In this document: in pieces, positions 47,890-57,200 of the stretch
How positions within the stretch are numbered: position 1 is the stretch's first letter
Layout: every line of letters starts with the position of its first letter
Source: Chloroflexota bacterium
GTDB lineage: Bacteria > Chloroflexota > Anaerolineae > Anaerolineales > E44-bin32
Direction of reading: 5' to 3'
Assembly: GCA_022561385.1 (NCBI GenBank)
Contig: JADFRG010000013.1
Coordinates: 1-64,000 of the forward strand
DNA: 64,000 nt
Program-made: the position numbers and the translations under genes
Notes under the pieces: model-generated
Database searches by the model: none
Told to the model about the DNA's origin: nothing
Seen by the model: only the letters and a program-made list of their open reading frames with translations

Positions 47890-47895
47890 TATAAT
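47890..47895 (+). promoter_or_regulatory. -10 box upstream of tRNA-Leu
   Basis: TATAAT 85 bp before the tRNA 5' end; a weak TTGGAC lies 12 nt upstream, too close for a standard spacer. Confidence 0.4.
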
Positions 47896-47980
47896 ACCGC
47901 GAATCGTCCCCACCCCGACCGGCGAGCGAGCTCCGCGCGCACTTACGCGGTCGCTTTCACAAGATCGGGCGCGGGAGCGG

Positions 47981-48065
47981 GCGCTGGTGCTGGAATTGGT
48001 AGACAGGCATGGTTGAGGGCCATGTGCCGCGAGGCGTGTGGGTTCAACTCCCACCCAGCGCACCA
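47981..48065 (+). tRNA. tRNA-Leu(GAG)
   Basis: An 85-nt class-II tRNA with GCGCTGG/CCAGCGC acceptor stem, anticodon stem CATGG/CCATG around loop TTGAGGG (anticodon GAG, reading CTC/CTT), a long variable arm (about TGCCGCGAGGCGT) as expected for leucine, T-loop GTTCAACTC, discriminator A and an encoded CCA (48063-48065). Confidence 0.96.
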
Positions 48066-48069
48066 CAGA

Positions 48070-48104
48070 GGAGATTGCCCACCAGGCAGTCTCCTTTTAT
48101 TTTT
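48070..48104 (+). terminator. Terminator of tRNA-Leu
   Basis: Ten-base stem GGAGATTGCC/GGCAGTCTCC with one G-T pair and 5-nt loop, then TTTTATTTTT. Confidence 0.88.
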
Positions 48105-48107
48105 GTG

Positions 48108-48824
48108 TCAATCTTCGCAGGTTTCGACGGGATTGTCGGGGGCCCAAACAAGTATGGATCCGGGCTCAAGCGGCAGCAGCCGCAAATAAGTAGTCAACAA
48201 GTCCTGGGGCGGAACGGAGCTATACGCATGGGCCGGTATCAGCTCCAGGAGCCGATTCAGATTCACATTGGCCGCGTTGAAGGCCGCTTTGCTCCCTAAA
48301 GCGATGAGGAACTGCTCCTGTGTGGTCAGGGAGCTTCGTGGATTGCCGTACAACGCCTGCAGCACCGCCGTAACTTGATTGCCCTGCAGTTGCGCTCCGT
48401 TGAGCTCCAAGCCCTCAAGTTCATCGATCAGCGTTGAAAAAGCGGTTTCGTCCGCGATGACAAACGGCATCTCCTCAAACGCGGCGAGGAACTCGGGAGC
48501 GAGGCCGGCGGATCGATCCCAGGAGAATAATTCCGAAAGCGTAGCGGGTTGATTTCCACAGACCAGGCTGTCAACAGATTGCCCGAGCAGGATGACATCG
48601 CGGTTTGCAGGGCTGTAGGTCGCTTGCCACACGGCGACCAGGCTCGGGCTGGAGGCCGAAAGATCGTCTACCCCGATAATCAGCACCGATTCGCTGATTT
48701 CCACCTCGAGCGCGCCGATCGGTTCCGGCGTCTGATCCCCGCCGAGCAAGACCGTCAAAAGCCCTGCTGCGAAGAAGGCTGCGATAATAAGTACGACCAC
48801 CACGGGCCGACGTTGGCTGGACAT
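48108..48824 (-). CDS. Membrane-anchored protein with weak LCP resemblance
   Basis: A 238-aa protein. One N-terminal membrane segment (about residues 9-28) followed by an extracellular domain that opens ESVLIIGVDDLSASSPSLVAVWQATYSP and continues VILLGQSVDSLVC. This order recalls the first strands of LytR-CpsA-Psr wall-glycan ligases (ILLLGVD ... R-x-D-x-I), but the key arginine and aspartate positions are not preserved, so enzymatic activity is doubtful. Its stop is 4 bp past the tRNA-Leu terminator. It ends the ftsZ-side gene run. Confidence 0.6.
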   Translation of the reverse strand: MSSQRRPVVVVLIIAAFFAAGLLTVLLGGDQTPEPIGALEVEISESVLIIGVDDLSASSPSLVAVWQATYSPANRDVILLGQSVDSLVCGNQPATLSELFSWDRSAGLAPEFLAAFEEMPFVIADETAFSTLIDELEGLELNGAQLQGNQVTAVLQALYGNPRSSLTTQEQFLIALGSKAAFNAANVNLNRLLELIPAHAYSSVPPQDLLTTYLRLLPLEPGSILVWAPDNPVETCED

Positions 48825-48913
48825 AGAGTTTAGGAGCAGGATCTAGAACGCAAGAGCGCCCGGATTGTACTCCGGGCGCGCGGGCACAGCAATTGAGCGT
48901 ATGATCGTTCGCC

Positions 48914-49108
48914 TTAGCTCACGATGGCGTGTCCGATGACCACTCCAATAAAGTAAGCCACAAAACCGCTTACGATCACCGGCGCATAGGCCTTTCCGCG
49001 GACGATCCACTCGCGGTGTGTTAAAGCCCACTCTGCCACAAGAACGGTCGTCCTCAGGGCCAATAAGTTGACAAGAATAATGGGTCGATATCGAATTTGA
49101 TTCATCAT
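48914..49108 (-). CDS. Small membrane protein
   Basis: A 64-aa protein starting 1 nt after the stop of the 74-aa gene. Its N-terminal part (about 9-27) and C-terminal part (about 40-62, PVIVSGFVAYFIGVVIGHAIVS) are hydrophobic, with HREWIVRGK between them, so two membrane helices with a short basic loop are likely. No family recognised. Tight spacing in the ftsZ operon supports it. Confidence 0.55.
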   Translation of the reverse strand: MMNQIRYRPIILVNLLALRTTVLVAEWALTHREWIVRGKAYAPVIVSGFVAYFIGVVIGHAIVS

Positions 49109-49109
49109 T

Positions 49110-49334
49110 TCACCTCGAGGTGCTCATGCGTATGACATCACCTTCAGCGTTGGCGACCACCCGTACGATTCTCTTCATGGTTTTTCCCTCCGGCAATTTC
49201 GCGGCGCCTTTGAAGATTATTTGATAACGTTCGCTGCCACCTTTTTCCGCCTTGACCGCGGGCCGCACCCCATCCAATTCAGGAAACTGGCGTACCACAG
49301 CCCGTGTGACCTTCTCCACCGCTTCCTTCTTCAC
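49110..49334 (-). CDS. Small basic protein of unknown function downstream of ftsZ
   Basis: A 74-aa basic protein that overlaps the ftsZ stop by 4 nt. It has a helix (EAVEKVTRAVVRQFPELDG) then three strands (RYQIIFKGAA, KRIVRVVANAEG, VIRMSTSR), a compact alpha-beta layout. No family recognised. Position argues for a function with FtsZ or in the envelope. Confidence 0.68.
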   Translation of the reverse strand: MKKEAVEKVTRAVVRQFPELDGVRPAVKAEKGGSERYQIIFKGAAKLPEGKTMKRIVRVVANAEGDVIRMSTSR

Positions 49335-50473
49335 GTTCGAGCTGCCTGCTCGCTCGGGAGGCTGGGGGAGCTCCTCCGACGCAGGAACGCGGGCACATCC
49401 AGGTCATCCATGTCGAATCTCAGTGAGGGGGCAGCGGTGGGTTTTTCCAATTTCACTTCCTGCACCGGCTGGCCGCCAACCCCGGTCACGATCAATATCA
49501 CCTGCACCCGACCGCGCATGGCCGGCTCAGTGGTTACACCCATAATAACTTCCGCATCTGGCGGCATGTTACCGCGCAGTGCCTCCACTGCACTCCCGAC
49601 CTCGACGAGGCTCAGATCTTCACCGCCGGTGAAATGTACCAGCGCGCCCGATGCCTGACCCAGGCTGTCAATTTCCAGCAGTGGGTGATGGAGTGCCTGC
49701 CGGACCGCGATCTCCGCTTTGTCGGCGCCTTCCCCAATTCCGATCGCCATTAGGGCCCCGCCGCCCTTGCGCATGATCGCGCGCACATGCGCAAAATCGA
49801 CGTTGATCAGCCCCGGCTTGTTGACCATTTCGACGATACCTTGTATGCCCTGGCGTAATACATCGTCGGCGAATCGAAAAGCTATTTCGAGGCTGGCCTC
49901 TCGGGGAACCACCTGTAGGAGGCGGTCGTTAGGGACGGTGATCAAGGTATGTGTATGCGGTTGTAACCGCCGGACCCCTTCGGTGGCATTCTTGGCCCGT
50001 TTGCTCATTTCAAATGAGAAGGGCATGGTCACCGTGGCAATTACTAATGCGCCTGTTTCGCGCGCGATTGCCGCCGCGATCGGCGAAGCCCCGGTGCCGG
50101 TCCCACCGCCCATGCCGGCCGCCAGGAAAATCATATCCGCGCCTGAGAGTGCTTCGGCCAGCTCGCGACTGCTTTCGATTGCGGCCGCAGCACCTACCTT
50201 TGGATCGCCTCCCGCTCCCAGGCCGCGCGTCACGCCGGGCCCTAGTTGGATCCGGGTGGGGGCCAGGCTCGACTCGAGCGCCTGATGGTCTGTATTGGCG
50301 GCAATAAACTCTGCCCCGATCAATCCCAGTTCGACCATCCGATTGACGGCGTTTGACCCTCCACCGCCAAGCCCAAGCACTTTGATGCGCGCCTCACCGA
50401 ATTCCTTTATGGCCGATTCCACCGCGCCTTCGGCTTGGGGCCCGCTCTGAAAAATATCTACATGTCCTGTCAT
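49331..50473 (-). CDS. ftsZ: Cell division protein FtsZ
   Basis: A 380-aa tubulin homologue. GTP-binding loops VLGLGGGGSNAVNRM and the tubulin signature GGGTGTG are intact; the synergy loop reads NKPGLINVDFAHV and supplies the catalytic acidic residue on the next subunit. The C-terminal tail keeps a DVPAFLRRR peptide, which normally binds FtsA/ZipA/SepF. No ftsA or other division gene is adjacent. Instead it is coupled by 4-nt overlaps to a TIM-barrel-like protein before it and a small protein after it. Confidence 0.96.
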   Translation of the reverse strand: MTGHVDIFQSGPQAEGAVESAIKEFGEARIKVLGLGGGGSNAVNRMVELGLIGAEFIAANTDHQALESSLAPTRIQLGPGVTRGLGAGGDPKVGAAAAIESSRELAEALSGADMIFLAAGMGGGTGTGASPIAAAIARETGALVIATVTMPFSFEMSKRAKNATEGVRRLQPHTHTLITVPNDRLLQVVPREASLEIAFRFADDVLRQGIQGIVEMVNKPGLINVDFAHVRAIMRKGGGALMAIGIGEGADKAEIAVRQALHHPLLEIDSLGQASGALVHFTGGEDLSLVEVGSAVEALRGNMPPDAEVIMGVTTEPAMRGRVQVILIVTGVGGQPVQEVKLEKPTAAPSLRFDMDDLDVPAFLRRRSSPSLPSEQAART

Positions 50474-51705
50474 TTTCCGTCCCTGTAAGTTGCTTTCCAG
50501 GCCGCCGCAATAATCTGCCCGGGGCCCTTCACTCGGGTGACATCACAGCCGGCCTCCAAGAGTCGCCGCTCGACCGAAGGAGGAATTGCGGCTTCGTCGC
50601 CCAGGATGGTCACTCGGTCGGCCTGCAGCGCCTCTTTGGTTGAGAATCCGATCACGCCATCCTTAATCAGCGTTTTGACCGTTGCCCATGTGTCCTCCGA
50701 CACCGGCCCGTCGGGAAGCAGCACGAAGTGGTCCAGAGCCTTGCCGGTCGATCTTGAGCCGGACAACCCACCCGCATCAAGGAGGCGTTTAGCCGACCCA
50801 ACGATGGGTCTGGGCTCGGAGGGGGAGGCAAACCACGCGGACTCGAAATCCGGACTGCCCGGGCTCGCGGACAACAGGTAGAAATTAAAACCCAGCACCG
50901 ATTGGGGAAGCTGCCCGGACTGCACCGCGCGCAAGATGCTTGCGATTTCGCCATTTCCGTCTTCCACGGTGCTGGGCGGCCCCCCCGCCACGACGATCAT
51001 GGGCAATGTTTTGCCCATCACCGCCTCGGTGGTAGCCGCATACCAGTCAAAGGTGCGAAAGCCGATCTGGTCCTGGGAACCATCGGGGGTGTTGTAGGGC
51101 CGGCTGGATGCCCATTCTTCCGGCCCGCCATAGCCCCATTCGAGTGGCTTGCCAAAGGTGCGGGCGAAGATGGCTAAATGCAGGTCGTCAAGCAGGCTCC
51201 GGTGGCCGCGACGAAGCATGGACTTCAGTGCAGTCTCCAGAAATGCGGTGTCCCAATAGTCGCCCCCCGGCTCGAGTGGGGGAAATACCGGGTGCATTCC
51301 AGTGGCGCGTTGGAGCTGTAATATGGGGAGCATCCGGTCGACAAATCGCTCCACCAGCCCCGGACGCGCCCATTCGTCTGACGGCCACATGGACCGCAGA
51401 TTCGGACGATCGAATACGACGACCTCGCGCACACCCCACTCCCCATAATTGGCGAGCGCGGGCGAGATCTGGTCGGAGGCTACCTCGTCCACTCGTCCCT
51501 TGATCCATACCACCGGCCGAATTCCAGCTTCAATCAACCCTCTTAGGAACGGCTGCGGGATCAGGCGGTTTGGCGTGGCGTGAAGCACCAGCCAATTGGC
51601 CGACAAACGCAAAAGCGTCGGGAGCCACTCTTCCAGGTCTTTCTCCGTATAGTGGCTATCGTCGGGAAAATAGTGAAAGCCGAGGCGAGAAATGGGTGCG
51701 CTCAT
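50470..51705 (-). CDS. TIM-barrel-like protein, glycosidase-like, unknown function
   Basis: A 411-aa cytosolic protein (no signal seen). Alternating beta/alpha segments start with LGFHYFPDDSHYTEKDLEEW and LSANWLVLHATPNRLIPQPFLRGL, a pattern typical of (beta/alpha)8 glycoside-hydrolase-like barrels; further strands are RPVVWIKGRVDE, REVVVFDRPN, PMIVVAGGPPS and VLGFNFYLLSA. No clear catalytic Glu pair. It shares a 4-nt overlap with ftsZ. It lies just downstream of a sigma-54-like promoter. A predicted enzyme in the ftsZ unit is odd, and I cannot assign a substrate. Confidence 0.7.
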   Translation of the reverse strand: MSAPISRLGFHYFPDDSHYTEKDLEEWLPTLLRLSANWLVLHATPNRLIPQPFLRGLIEAGIRPVVWIKGRVDEVASDQISPALANYGEWGVREVVVFDRPNLRSMWPSDEWARPGLVERFVDRMLPILQLQRATGMHPVFPPLEPGGDYWDTAFLETALKSMLRRGHRSLLDDLHLAIFARTFGKPLEWGYGGPEEWASSRPYNTPDGSQDQIGFRTFDWYAATTEAVMGKTLPMIVVAGGPPSTVEDGNGEIASILRAVQSGQLPQSVLGFNFYLLSASPGSPDFESAWFASPSEPRPIVGSAKRLLDAGGLSGSRSTGKALDHFVLLPDGPVSEDTWATVKTLIKDGVIGFSTKEALQADRVTILGDEAAIPPSVERRLLEAGCDVTRVKGPGQIIAAAWKATYRDGK

Positions 51706-51719
51706 AGTGCCCTTATCCG

Positions 51720-51736
51720 TGCAAGGTTCGTGCCGC
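51720..51736 (-). promoter_or_regulatory. Putative sigma-54 promoter for TIM-barrel/ftsZ unit
   Basis: Minus strand reads CGGCACG-AACC-TTGCA, matching the consensus TGGCACG-N4-TTGCA except the first base; GG and GC are 10 nt apart as required. It lies in the 36-bp gap after the protease gene. The start predicted from it is about 51710, leaving only a few bases of leader before the ATG at 51705, which is a caveat. Confidence 0.6.
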
Positions 51737-51741
51737 GCTTG

Positions 51742-54276
51742 TTATCTGGAGACGGCCAGTTTGATCACCTTGCCCGAGGGGTCAAGGGTCATCCTGGCGA
51801 AGTGAGGATGCAGTATCGATCCCTCGCTCACGTGTTTCGAGAGGGTCACGACCAGGGCTTCATTTTCGCCGGCGGTTTTCATTCCTATCTGCTGACTCGG
51901 GCAGCAGTGGTCCTCGCTATCGCACCCATGATGTTGGTTGTGTAGGCTGCAGTCCGCGTCCGTCATGGTGGGCAGATATTGAGCGACGATGGACTGCACC
52001 CGATCGCTGATCGAAGAGTAGGCATCATCCGTCAGCAGGTCTGGCCCTCCAAGTGCGCATGCGGTTTTGATCGTGGCCGGCCGCTTGGAACTGCGAGTCA
52101 CTGCCTTGCTGCCCATCGGTCGACCGGTCAAGCGCGAGGTGAGAAGCGGATCGCCGTACAGCACAAACGAGATCAGCGTTTTCTGGTCTTCGCCATCCAA
52201 ATATCCCTGACGCTCAAACATTTCCGTTGCGAGCTTAAACTTGGCCAGCCGCAGCGCTTCACCTACGGGAACCGCCGTCCGCAGCTCCTCCCAGAATAAG
52301 CGGCCCAACAGATCCGCGGCAATCAGGGGAGGAGTCACCGAGCCGTATGAGATCATTGTTGATCCGATCACGGCCTGGCTTCCGCTCGACAGAAACTTCA
52401 GGCTCAGGGCGGTCTCCTCCGTTTTGCCAATCACGTGCGCTCCGTAACAAGCCTCGGTGAACACGATCCTCGGAGCCCGCCCGCTGTTGACTACATCTTT
52501 CGGTCGAAGCGCTATCGGAAACTCCACCGAATCCGAAGGATCCCTCAGCGGATCTCGCTGCCCGTACCATTCAGGAGTGTCCTGCAAACCGTGCAGGTTG
52601 AAATACGAAAGCCGGCTGGGACGACTCGCCACCGACGGCATGTTGTCGGCCGCACTGGGCGGGGAGGTGATCAAGGAGCGCGGGGCACCGATGGCTCCAA
52701 ATACCGACAAGGAAGCCTTGCGCCAGATGCTGGCGGTGTATCCGATCGCCTTGGGCTGCGGACGGAAGAGTCGTACGAATCGATCTCCGGCCCAGATCCT
52801 GAAACGCCTGGGGCCGGATCTTGACCGCCGCTGCTCACGGTGGGCAGCGGTGGCATTGCTCAGCAGCTTGACCAGAAGATCGGTATCGGAGTCAATGGGC
52901 AACCGGCCGACCGGCCATTGGGGGGCGAAGTAATTCTCATCGGTCGCGGCGTAAGGATTGTCCGAGGGCACCGAATCATCGTCGTCGTCGGTTGGATTGG
53001 GCAGCAGATGGAAGGGGACGATGTTGTGGCCCCCGACGATCAGAAGCGCTCCGATCATCTCACCCCGTTCAGCCAGCGCCTGGTCAAGATCCGCCAGACG
53101 TAACTTGATTTGCCAGGCATTTCCTGGATCGCAGGGCATTAGGCCGAAGGGTTGCAGGGAGCGCGGGTCGTCCATATAGATGCGATAGGCTCCCCATCCG
53201 TTCTTGCGCCGCACGACCTCAACCAGATTCATGATGGCTTCGTTCACGCGTTTGAACCCGGAGGGTCCAATTTGCTGCACGAGTCGGGTGTGGCTGCTCA
53301 GCACGATGTAAACCGGTAGCCGGGCCTCCTGATCTTCCGATGGACGGCGGACATTGAGGCGCTGCGCCAATCGATCAAACTCATTACGCACCGAAAGCAG
53401 CGCTTCATCGGGATCGGAATGTTCGTCGGAACGCGGCCCCTGGAAGGCCTCCCCTGGTTCCGGATCCGGCATTGGAGAAGGGTCTGACGGCGGAGACTTC
53501 GCGGACGCTCCCATCACCGCCAGAACATCCTCCGGCACAGGCCGGCTGATCCGCGCCTGCATGTGAACGGGCCAGAGCGCTCGATATGCGTGATCGAGAC
53601 CCAGCACGGTCTCGGTGATGACACCCAGGGGGTCAGCCGCCGCGACCTGGTGCATTCGCTCAACGCCTGCCGCCGGCCGATCAGAGTCGAGTTGAGCTTC
53701 GGCAAGTACCAGTTTGAACGCAACACAGTGCGGCCAGCGATCGTGGCCCGCCTCCGCCAGGCGGACGGCTTCTTGCGTCGCGCCGGTTGCAAGGCTGGCT
53801 CTAACGGCAACTAGAGCAGGCAGCGCAAAGCTGGGATCCGCCGCCAGAGCCTCATTGGATGCGCGCAATGCCTCCGCTGGATCATTGGCCTCTAATGCCC
53901 GATACGCCCTGGCCAGAGCCACCGCCCAGGAGGGAGAGCTGGAGGCGTTGGGCTGTTCGCCGGCGAGAGCCTTGGCGCAGGCCATGTAAACCGGTATCCG
54001 CAGACTGTCACCAGTTTGTTTATAGGCCTCAGCCAGCATCTCGTAGGCAGGTCGACTTTCTGGGTCGACTTCTATTAATAGTGACAACCGGTCGATAGCC
54101 GAACTCGCCGCTCCTGATTTGAGCTCGACCGTAGCCAGCTGGAGCGCAACCTCCGTATCACCCGGCCACGTAGCCAGCCACTCGATGGCCAGGTTGCGAG
54201 CGTAATCGAGCCGACCCGCAACTTGCGCCGCATGAAGCGTGCTCACGACGGTCTCACGGTCCATTGTTTTAGCCAT
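51742..54276 (-). CDS. TPR protein with C25/caspase-like protease domain
   Basis: An 844-aa cytoplasmic protein. Residues 1-230 are TPR-like helical pairs; about 240-320 is a Pro/Asp/Ser-rich linker. From about 320 to 715 is a caspase-fold region related to peptidase C25 (gingipain)/CHAT: SDNPYAATDENYFA ... WPVGRLP (438-460), LLIVGGHN strand, the catalytic-type histidine H562 in FNLHGLQD, cysteine C610 in FTEACYGAHV, and the LYGDPLL motif (706-712). The C-terminal 70 residues contain a Cys/His cluster (C776, H779, H782, H783, C785, H790, C791, C792). It overlaps the 1654-aa TPR gene by 8 nt. Protease activity is inferred from the dyad. Confidence 0.87.
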   Translation of the reverse strand: MAKTMDRETVVSTLHAAQVAGRLDYARNLAIEWLATWPGDTEVALQLATVELKSGAASSAIDRLSLLIEVDPESRPAYEMLAEAYKQTGDSLRIPVYMACAKALAGEQPNASSSPSWAVALARAYRALEANDPAEALRASNEALAADPSFALPALVAVRASLATGATQEAVRLAEAGHDRWPHCVAFKLVLAEAQLDSDRPAAGVERMHQVAAADPLGVITETVLGLDHAYRALWPVHMQARISRPVPEDVLAVMGASAKSPPSDPSPMPDPEPGEAFQGPRSDEHSDPDEALLSVRNEFDRLAQRLNVRRPSEDQEARLPVYIVLSSHTRLVQQIGPSGFKRVNEAIMNLVEVVRRKNGWGAYRIYMDDPRSLQPFGLMPCDPGNAWQIKLRLADLDQALAERGEMIGALLIVGGHNIVPFHLLPNPTDDDDDSVPSDNPYAATDENYFAPQWPVGRLPIDSDTDLLVKLLSNATAAHREQRRSRSGPRRFRIWAGDRFVRLFRPQPKAIGYTASIWRKASLSVFGAIGAPRSLITSPPSAADNMPSVASRPSRLSYFNLHGLQDTPEWYGQRDPLRDPSDSVEFPIALRPKDVVNSGRAPRIVFTEACYGAHVIGKTEETALSLKFLSSGSQAVIGSTMISYGSVTPPLIAADLLGRLFWEELRTAVPVGEALRLAKFKLATEMFERQGYLDGEDQKTLISFVLYGDPLLTSRLTGRPMGSKAVTRSSKRPATIKTACALGGPDLLTDDAYSSISDRVQSIVAQYLPTMTDADCSLHNQHHGCDSEDHCCPSQQIGMKTAGENEALVVTLSKHVSEGSILHPHFARMTLDPSGKVIKLAVSR

Positions 54277-57200
54277 GTACCAACTCCAGTGCGCGAACGG
54301 CCGCCAACTGGTGCATCACGTTTTGGTCGGCCGGCGCAAGTTCAGCGGCGCGTTTGAGCATCTCACCCGCTTTACGATAAGCCTTGAGCGACCGCAGCAG
54401 CAGGCCGGCTCGGTAGTGGGCCTGCAGGTTATCCGGTTCAATCTCCAGGGCCTTGTCGTAGGAATCCAGCGCGCGCGAGTAATCCCGTCGATCTTCGTAA
54501 ACCATCCCGGCCTCTACCGGAACCCGCGGATCATTTGGATCCGCGCCTTCGGCCTGCCTCAGTTCTTCGATCGCCCGGTCGAGATTGCCGGACATGCGCG
54601 AGATCCGGCCCAGGCCCAGGCGATACTCTGGATTGGCGGGTGAAATGCGAATAGCCTCGCTCATAGCCTTGTCGGCACCGCTCAGGTCGGATCCGGCCTC
54701 CAGGGTCTCGGCCAGCTCATACCAGAGCCGATGATCATCGGGGGCCGAATTCAGCACCTCTTGCATCGCCTGTGCCGCCAGCGCGTGTTTGCCCCACCGA
54801 ACGAGCGCCTTGCTCTCAGCACGGCGCACATGGCTCGGATCTGCTCCCGCCTCTCGAGCTTCTTTGAAGGCGGACATCGCGGCCCGATAATCTCCGGATG
54901 CGGCGCGAACATGACCCACTCCGAGCAACACCCGGGCATCATCAGGAGCCTGCTGGATAGCCGCCTCTAATCTTTCATTGGCCTGCTGTTTGTCACCCCG
55001 CGCGATCGAGGCCTTGGCCGATCCGACCAGGCTATCTATATCCGCGGGTTGGAGAGTGATGGCACGTTCAAACCAGGCGGAGGCCTGCTCCGATGCTCCA
55101 AGCTGCAGAGCGACCTGGCCGGCCTCGCGGTAGGGGGCCGCCGAATCCGATCCGTAGGCTAATGCCGCGGTGTAACCTTCCAGGGCCTGATTGAGATGAC
55201 CCATTGCGGCGTACGCGCCGGCTACCGAAAGCAGGTATTCCGGATTCTCCGGGCTGCTGGCGACCGCACCCTGGTAGTGAGCGAGGGCCGAATCGCCGTC
55301 TCCGATTTCCAGGAAGGCGGTGGCTAACTTATGCTGCCATCGGTGCTGATCCGGGGCTTCAACAACCGCGGTCCCGATGTGTGTTGCGGCCCGCTCCAGG
55401 CTGCCGGATCTCCAATAGGATTTACCTAACAGGTAATTGGAGACCGGGCTGGAGGAGCTCCCCGACCGGTATGCAGCGCGGGCCTCTACTTCGCGGCCGC
55501 TCGCTTCGTGGATCATTCCCTCCAGAATGGAGCCCCACTCGGGATCAGACCGGACGAGCCTGACCTGATCTAGCGCCTCCTTGGCCGACGGTAGTTGATC
55601 CGCCATGAGATAGGAAATTGTGACCGCCTCTCCAATCCAGCCCATAGGATCCAGGTCAATGAATTCACTCAGTGCCGAAGGAGCCTCCGCCGCTCGCAAC
55701 CAGGCTGCAAGGGATGGAGCGGCAAGATCGCGCTTCTGGAGATCCTCCAGAGCGTTCTGCGCAAGCCTGGTCAGGTCATCTTCCCGAAGCGGAGACACGG
55801 CATCCGAAAGACCGTACAGCCAGAGCGTGTCCCGTATGCGCAAGTAGATGCGCACCTGCTCTTGGGCTGCGGAGGGATCTGTACCCCAACTGTTCAGGAC
55901 CACCATCGCCTCCGAAATGTTTAGCAGACCCATTTCCGCCCTCGCCAGCCAAACAGCATCGTGCGCCGACTCGACCGGCGCCGTCCGCGCCTGCTCCAGG
56001 TATTCCAGCGCACGGCTCCGGTCCGGCGCGGAGACAACGAGCATCGCGAACGTTCGAGTCGTCCCGTAGCCGTGCTCAATGGCTTCGGAGAGAGATGTCA
56101 CGGCCAGCTCTCGCTTGTCTAATAACAGGTACGCCTCTCCCATAGCCGCCTGGGCGCGTCCGCTGTCTGACAGCGCGGGGTCCAGCTTGCTGAGCAGAGC
56201 CAGGGCGTAGCGCGGGTCGCCTGCGCTCAGGGCCGCCTCTGCGGCTTCGTAGGCCAGGGAGCCGTCGTTCGGGGCGGACTTGACCGCCGCGGCATAGGCA
56301 AGAAGCCCCCGCCGGACCTGCCCGCGATCGAGATGGGCTACGGCTAAATCACGCCGAAGCGAGGTGTTGCCTGGCTCTAAGGCCACGGCCCGCTCGAGCA
56401 ATCCCACCGACTGGTCGCCATATCCCAACCTTCGGGCGCATTCCGCATAACGTCTGAGAGGTTCGGATTCGTTCGGCGCAAGTGCAGCACTGGCCTGCCA
56501 GGTGTCGTAAGCGCCCTGCCAATCGTTCGCAGATTCCTGAATCCCGGCCAGAACGCCGAGCAGCTCGGGATCGTCTGGACGAACGCGCGCGGCGGCCTTC
56601 ATCACCGTAAGGGCGGTTCGAACACTGCCGGTCTTATTCAGGAAATCCGCCGCCTCCTGCAATATCCTGGGATCACGTCGGCCGCGCCACACGGCTTCCG
56701 CAACAGATCTGCGGACGACGCGTAGGTCCTTCGCACCGGAAGCCAACCTGGCCAGTGTGAGCCAGCCCTGGGCCGCCTTTGGATCCAGAGAACTTAACCT
56801 TTCGATTGCTTTCACCGCACCACGAAAATCTCCGGCATTGGCCAGCGAGTCGCCAAGTGCGTGCCAGCCCCGCGTCTCTTTGGGATCGAGCTCAACCGCC
56901 TGCTCGGCCACCTCCAGCGCCTTGTCCGGAAGATTGGCGGACAGATATACGTCGGACATGGCCGCCAGGATCTTGGCCGATCTTGGAAATCGCTCCTGCG
57001 CCTGCTCGAGACCGGCAAGCGCCCTCGAGATCTGATCCAGTGCTAACGCAGCTCGAGCCGATCCAAGGATCGCCTGCTCGCGCAGTTCATAATCATCTGA
57101 GTTCTGCACCCGATCGTAGCGGGCGAGCGCCTCCTCGTAACGCGCCTCAGCTTCGAAAGCGCGGCCGAACCAATAGTCGAGCGACGGATCCGCCCATCCT

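Noticed and set aside
47806-48066. Minus-strand open frame of 86 codons across tRNA-Leu
   Set aside because: It runs antisense through the tRNA and plsX promoter region, is Arg/Ser-rich and has no ribosome site or family resemblance.
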